NCBI GenBank assembly: GCA_947623455.1 | Contig: OX392536.1 | Coordinates: 30,385,465 to 30,449,464, forward strand | Direction: 5' to 3' | Source of the DNA: Mimachlamys varia | Lineage: Eukaryota; Mollusca; Bivalvia; Pectinida; Pectinidae | DNA: 64,000 bases | Shown here: one piece after another, positions 59,405-64,000 of the stretch | Layout: every line of letters starts with the position of its first letter | Position numbering within the stretch: position 1 is the stretch's first letter | Position numbers and translations under genes: made by a program | The notes under the pieces: generated by a model | Databases searched by the model: none | The model's input: the letters and a program-made list of their open reading frames with translations, nothing else | Told to the model about the DNA's origin: nothing

Positions 59405-62400
59405 ATTGAGAATACCATGAGCGATGTCGGCTGCTAACAAACAATCTTACAGCACAGGGTTTCGAGAGATACAGGTTGAAGAAAACCATGAAGTTTTGTG
59501 GTCGTTATCTTGGTTTCAGAGAGATATCTTCTATTATATGAAGCTAAACATTTTTGAATATGCTCATTAGTACATCTACTTGTTGTAATTTTTCAATGTT
59601 CTGTTTTTGAATACGTGCCATTTACCTGAATTTGACCTAGATTTACATCACAGGAGTCGTCGATGAAGCAGAGAAGCTCAATCTTCTAAAACACCAGGGC
59701 TCGTATGCATAAAAATTCTTAAGTGGTTAAGAATATGCTTAAGTCTGAAAACTATGCTAAGCAGATTGCTTTTTGTACTTAGCATGTTGCTTATCTCACT
59801 AAGTGGGTTGTATAAACTTTCTTATCGCCTAAGCATATTCTTAACTTTAAACAACCTCTTACCCTGTCTTAAATCTTTAAGCAACATGCTTAACTTGGCA
59901 AAATGGCCGCCGCTAATGGATAGCATAACTCACCTCAAATGTTCGCATGGGTGTTATGATGGGAAAAGCATTTTAGAGACAGGTTTGATTCGCTCAAAAT
60001 CTTTCATGCATTGAAACTTTATCTGAGATTAAGTTTTGATAGGCGAGGACATTCTTTTTATATTTTGTTTCGCTAAAGACGATATTGAGCCTGCAACGGG
60101 AAGAAACTAGCCTGTGCCTAAGCTTACCTCATCATACGATTGGAATTAATGCAACTTTGAAGCAATGATAATTTAATGTCGATCTGACCATCGTGTCTAT
60201 GATAATCCAGAGAGTTACAAATCCTTTTAACAATCCAACTGTTGTTATGCGATTTAAACTTAAAATGCTTTCTTTTTCACTGTCGAGACGATCAAAAAGT
60301 TTCCACTTTCAGTAGGCCTACTGAGTAGGCCCTAAACAAATATGTATGCAGTTGCGAGAACTGATGGTACACATATTCGCATTAAACGAGCCAGAATTTG
60401 TAAATAGCAAACATGTTCACTAAATAAATGTCCAGATCTGTGAAGATGTAAGTTTATGCATTCTAGACTTAGTTGTTAGATGGACAGGGCCAGAATTTTC
60501 TGTGAAAATGGCCTACATGCATTTGTGATTAGGATTTTCGAGACGAGAATGTTACCGGTTAAATCATATGTACTTGCCTACAGCGGTTATCCATGTAAAT
60601 ACAGGTAATTGACAACATACCAAATCACACAACCTGGACCACATACACGGTACAACAGATAAATGCTCCTAGTTTGTGTTTATTTTCACCAGACAACTCG
60701 TTTTCATCCGTGCGATCGTTGTCAACTGTGTTGAAGGTTTTCTCAAAAGGGGACTAACTCTAATTGCAAAGAGTGCGGGGCTCAAAACGGGGACATTCTA
60801 TTAAGCACATATTGTATAGCTCACAGTGTTTAAATAAATTAAAATTAAAAAAATATAGAATTTTTAGAACCTCTACCAATTACACACTTTCCAAATTTTA
60901 ATTAAACACAAATTCAAGTACTTATATTCATGAATTAGTTTTTTATGTGTTTAAAATGTTTTTAACCCACTTTCATATTTCCAAACACATATTTGATTGT
61001 AGTTATATTAATCCAAATAAAAAGACATATTTTTTATCCACATATGAAAAAAAAATATTAAAATTAGGAACAAATAAATAAATGAAATGAAGTTAATTAT
61101 TATTTACAATGTATATATTTCATCATAAATCATTTCATTAGGAAATAAAATTAAATTTTTTTTTCAATTAGTATACATTGATAGTAACTGACATGAAATG
61201 TCTGAATTACCACATCGTTGTGTTTATCAGTAATGCTAAAATTGCTAATAAGTTTAAATACAATTTATCATAATATATTGTAATTTTTGAATATGGTTGG
61301 TCATGCACTTTAAATGCATTGAATGAACTGCAATGAAAGTCAAACGTACAGGTCCATGTGGTTCAAAAATATTAATTAATCAAAACAGAACACTAATGCT
61401 TTTATTTAAGTGAAGTGCTTAGAGTAATATTACTGATTACTGAGGAGACATTTAAAAAAATGATTCAAATCTCACTAAAGTGTAAAATTAATGTAGGTTC
61501 AAAACTAGCTTTAACAAATTGTCATGCCCCTGTGGTCGCTAAAGCAAATAGTACATGTATGTAAATGGTGATACTCCATTTGTCGTCCATCGGCGAGTTA
61601 TCGTCGGGTAAACTTGAAGTCACTCCCGATCGATTAGGTTGAATATTAATAAACAAATACATAACAGACTGAAGAAGCGTTATCCTTAATCGTTTGAACT
61701 GTCATTGATTCAGAATTTCATGTATCATATAGAGGCAGCGTCCTTGTCCGTGTAGTTATTTTTCATCCACACATATACATATAAAGTATCGATCGGGATC
61801 CAATAATTTAGATTGTGATCTGTCATAATTTGCCTCTCAAAATTCGTAGATATGAGTAAATCGTTCTTTTGTGAAACAAATGTTTTTTTCCACATATCAT
61901 GACAAAGTTGTTTGCAAACGGCTAACGTTAAAGTGTACTTGAAGCATTGACAACACAAGTGTTTCTTTTCCACATCTCACGTTTCTTTTGTGTTGTAATC
62001 CCAGACCCAAACTTAAATTTTAAATTGTTTTCCTCCACGAGGTTTTGTGAGGTAGATACATTCGTCTTATATGACGTATCTCCTGGATCTGATGTCATTG
62101 AAACTAGTTTTATTGAATTGAAAGACAAAAAACACAGAACACGTGATTAATCCAAGTGCCCTTGTTTTAACAGAAAGTACGGGAAATGGTATGTAACGTC
62201 ATTGGCAACGAGTACTCTAAGAAGGTTGCGATCTGCTTAACAAAGAACGACTAAGCATTATGCTTAGAAATTTTATGCAATGGAAACTAAGCAACTTGCT
62301 TACTAAAGCAGATTAAAATGATACTTAAGTATAAATTTAAGAAAATACTTAGAATTTTTATGCATACGAGCCCTGGTCATACTCTCTTGTAATTTCACCG

Positions 62401-62450
62401 TGTTAATCTTTTCCGTATTTTTCATATTTCACCTACAGTTTAATATATAT
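59405..62450 (+). mobile_element. Retroelement copy interrupted by a TIR element
   Basis: 59405-59695 runs from the ORF end (TGTCGGCTGCTAACAAACAA) through the tail to AAAACACC. It resumes at 62375 with GGTCATACTCTCTTGTAATT and fades near 62450. The 2.67-kb element at 59701-62371 separates the halves. Confidence 0.75.
59701..62371. mobile_element. 2.67-kb TIR element in a CCWGG target, non-autonomous
   Basis: Ends GCTCGTATGCATAAAAATTC and GAATTTTTATGCATACGAGC are perfect inverted repeats. CCAGG stands at the left and CCTGG at the right, and the uninterrupted retroelement has ACACCTGGTC, so a 5-bp target duplication (one base mutated) or a 2-bp CC/GG cut is possible. There is no transposase; the longest frame is 86 codons (59754-60014), unlike any protein I know. 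The right third is shared with 33036-33935, which lacks a segment corresponding to about 62010-62150. Confidence 0.75.
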
Positions 62451-62609
62451 ATTGAATTCGGCTCATTGTTTTGTTTACTATTTGGATTTTTTTTATATTT
62501 TTTTTATTAATGAGACATAGAAGGAAGATATATAAGGATTGAAAGTCATTTCTTTAAAAACTTTCATAGTGCTATGAAAGGTCAGCCGTTACATCCATAT
62601 CAAATGAAG

Positions 62610-63192
62610 CCCTCTAAGTATGGATGAGTTTCTGGTGCTAACTCTTAATAGCAAATGTAAATCAGGTGCAATAACTTGGGTTTTCGTCATAATTTATCAT
62701 TCAATTTCAATCAAACTTCACCATTTTACTCGGAAATGTATATACTTTCAAATAGTAACTTTAATTCAACATCTTATAGGTTTAGGGCTCTTTAAAAGAC
62801 TCACACAACTAAATCAGCCTATCACGAAGTGTTTCATACGTTTGTAGTCCCTACGGAAAATTTGTTCCGACTAAGTACAGTGATTCTGAATATACTAAAT
62901 AGGTAATTGTTGACATATTCTGCATTGAATGAAATCTATAGATATTTAACTTTACAAAAATGTATACTTTTGGTAGATTTTGATATGTGACGGCGGATTG
63001 ATATAAGGTCAAAAGTCAGAGGGTGTTCCCATCCCATTTCACGGGTTTGACACCCGTAGACGCCCGTAGCGAGCTAAAATGCCACGAAACTCCTGATAAA
63101 ATGCCATTTGAAGTATTTGCCATGTATGTATCTGTAAATCCAGGCAGTTGTCACTAGTGTTGAACTTCAAATATTACAGTTGTTTGAGTCCT
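62610..63192 (-). mobile_element. Inverted, diverged copy of a MITE plus its flank
   Basis: 62796-63192 is a 397-bp relative of the 461-bp MITEs (ends AAGACTCACACAACTAAAT and TTGTTTGAGTCCT), with TTAA at 62792-62795. 62610-62795 is the reverse complement of 9306-9470, the DNA next to the MITE at 8841, so the pair of host repeat and MITE is shared. Confidence 0.75.
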
Positions 63193-63777
63193 ATATGTAC
63201 ACCTCTCCCTCTTGAGCTTAGTAAACTCTGACTGCGAATATATTAGTGTATACGGAATGAAAAAAGCTCGGTGGATTGATATTTGTTCCAATATGGCGTC
63301 GTTCACGCTTCAAAACAATAATTATTCGCTGACGGCCATTGTTTAGTTCCTTCAAGATTTTGAAACATGGAAAATATATGGAATCAATTTCGTATGATTA
63401 TACAATAAATGGTTTCTAGCAAACGTTTGATTCCAAATGATCTGCATTTAAAATTCTTTGACGGTCACGCAAACATGGCGGCGTCACAACCAGAACAGTG
63501 TGTCAATGCGTGTACATTACGGCCGTTATAAATAAAGAAATAAGTTCGAAGTGCTGGTAAAAATATTCAATACCAAATTTAAAAATGCTGTTATAAAGAA
63601 AACTAATGTTATTCACCGTGTATCTTCTAAACTTACCAATATATCGATGAAAATTCAGTGGGACTACATTTGTATATTATCTAAGCAACCGCTGCCATCG
63701 TAGTTACCATCGTAGAAACCTACTTTGAATGGGTTTTCCTTCGTATAGCCCTTCAAAATTAATAATGATGTAAATAT
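63193..63777. other. Intergenic, nothing recognised
   Basis: No gene seen. Confidence 0.4.
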
Positions 63778-63900
63778 AAGGATTGTACCTCATTTTGAGG
63801 TACAATCCTTATGTATGATGCAGAGTGATTTTTTTGGCATATGGTTTTGTGTGCGTATTTAGGCATCTTCGTAAATCTCTGGTATATAATTTAGGGTGTA
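63778..63900 (+). repeat. Perfect 15-bp hairpin fused to the 3' half of the hammerhead-like repeat
   Basis: Arms 63778-63792 and 63796-63810 are exact inverted repeats with loop TTT. The next bases, ATGTATGATGCAG, then TGATTTTTTTGGCATA, match the part after the GAAAC box in copies C and D. The ribozyme core itself is absent. Confidence 0.7.
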
Positions 63901-64000
63901 TTTGAGTCCGACAAAATATGATTCTTTTTTGTGTGATTAATTTGTTATAATAAAAAAAGTATTTGCGATATATTTGCATCTTAATTTTTGCATAAGAAAT

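Overview
The window looks like gene-poor, AT-rich animal DNA, most likely from a bivalve mollusc. The reasons are GT-AG introns, tRNA-derived SINEs with a tail typical of molluscs, hammerhead-ribozyme-like repeats, TTAA- and TA-flanked MITEs, and many 3'-anchored fragments of one retroelement. The species is inferred from repeat style, not proved. No tRNA, rRNA, CRISPR or bacterial-type operon was seen.

The only clear protein genes form a tandem family, all on the minus strand. There is a partial copy at the left edge (1-312), intact genes at 6380-7768, 19314-20660 and 41197-42999, damaged copies at 26450-27447, 37000-38841, 52039-53527 and 57180-58492, and two old relics at 12600-13215 and 24240-24420. 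Each full copy encodes an N-terminal block of about five hydrophobic segments with the signatures STFDL..DWLLYYEV and LWIEDVPLILMSVYIAGC. This is followed by a cysteine-containing, probably extracellular domain of about 240 residues and a Thr/Ser/Pro-rich mucin-like tail of variable length. I know of no function for the family. Every copy whose upstream region lies in the window has a 5' UTR intron ending a few tens of bases before the ATG, with visible donor and acceptor sites. The coding part is a single exon.

Layout: 2.1-13.2 kb and 16.6-24.4 kb are two diverged copies of one segmental duplication, each holding one intact gene plus one relic and each with its own later insertions. Between them (14.8-16.5 kb) are a 63-bp satellite and a poly-G run. 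From 24.4 to 36.8 kb there are a damaged gene, a LINE fragment, MITEs, a 30-bp tandem repeat and retroelement pieces. From 37 to 44 kb are two subfamily-B genes, one with a single nonsense codon and one intact with a long repetitive tail. From 44 to 52 kb is repeat-rich intergenic DNA, including a foldback and a hammerhead-like repeat. From 52 to 58.8 kb are two damaged subfamily-A genes. From 59 kb to the end is a nest of a 2.7-kb TIR element inside a retroelement copy, then an inverted MITE composite.

Main points: an apparently undescribed membrane-anchored mucin-like multigene family in active birth-and-death; a dispersed repeat carrying a hammerhead-ribozyme core; and a TIR element found twice at the same CCWGG site of another repeat.
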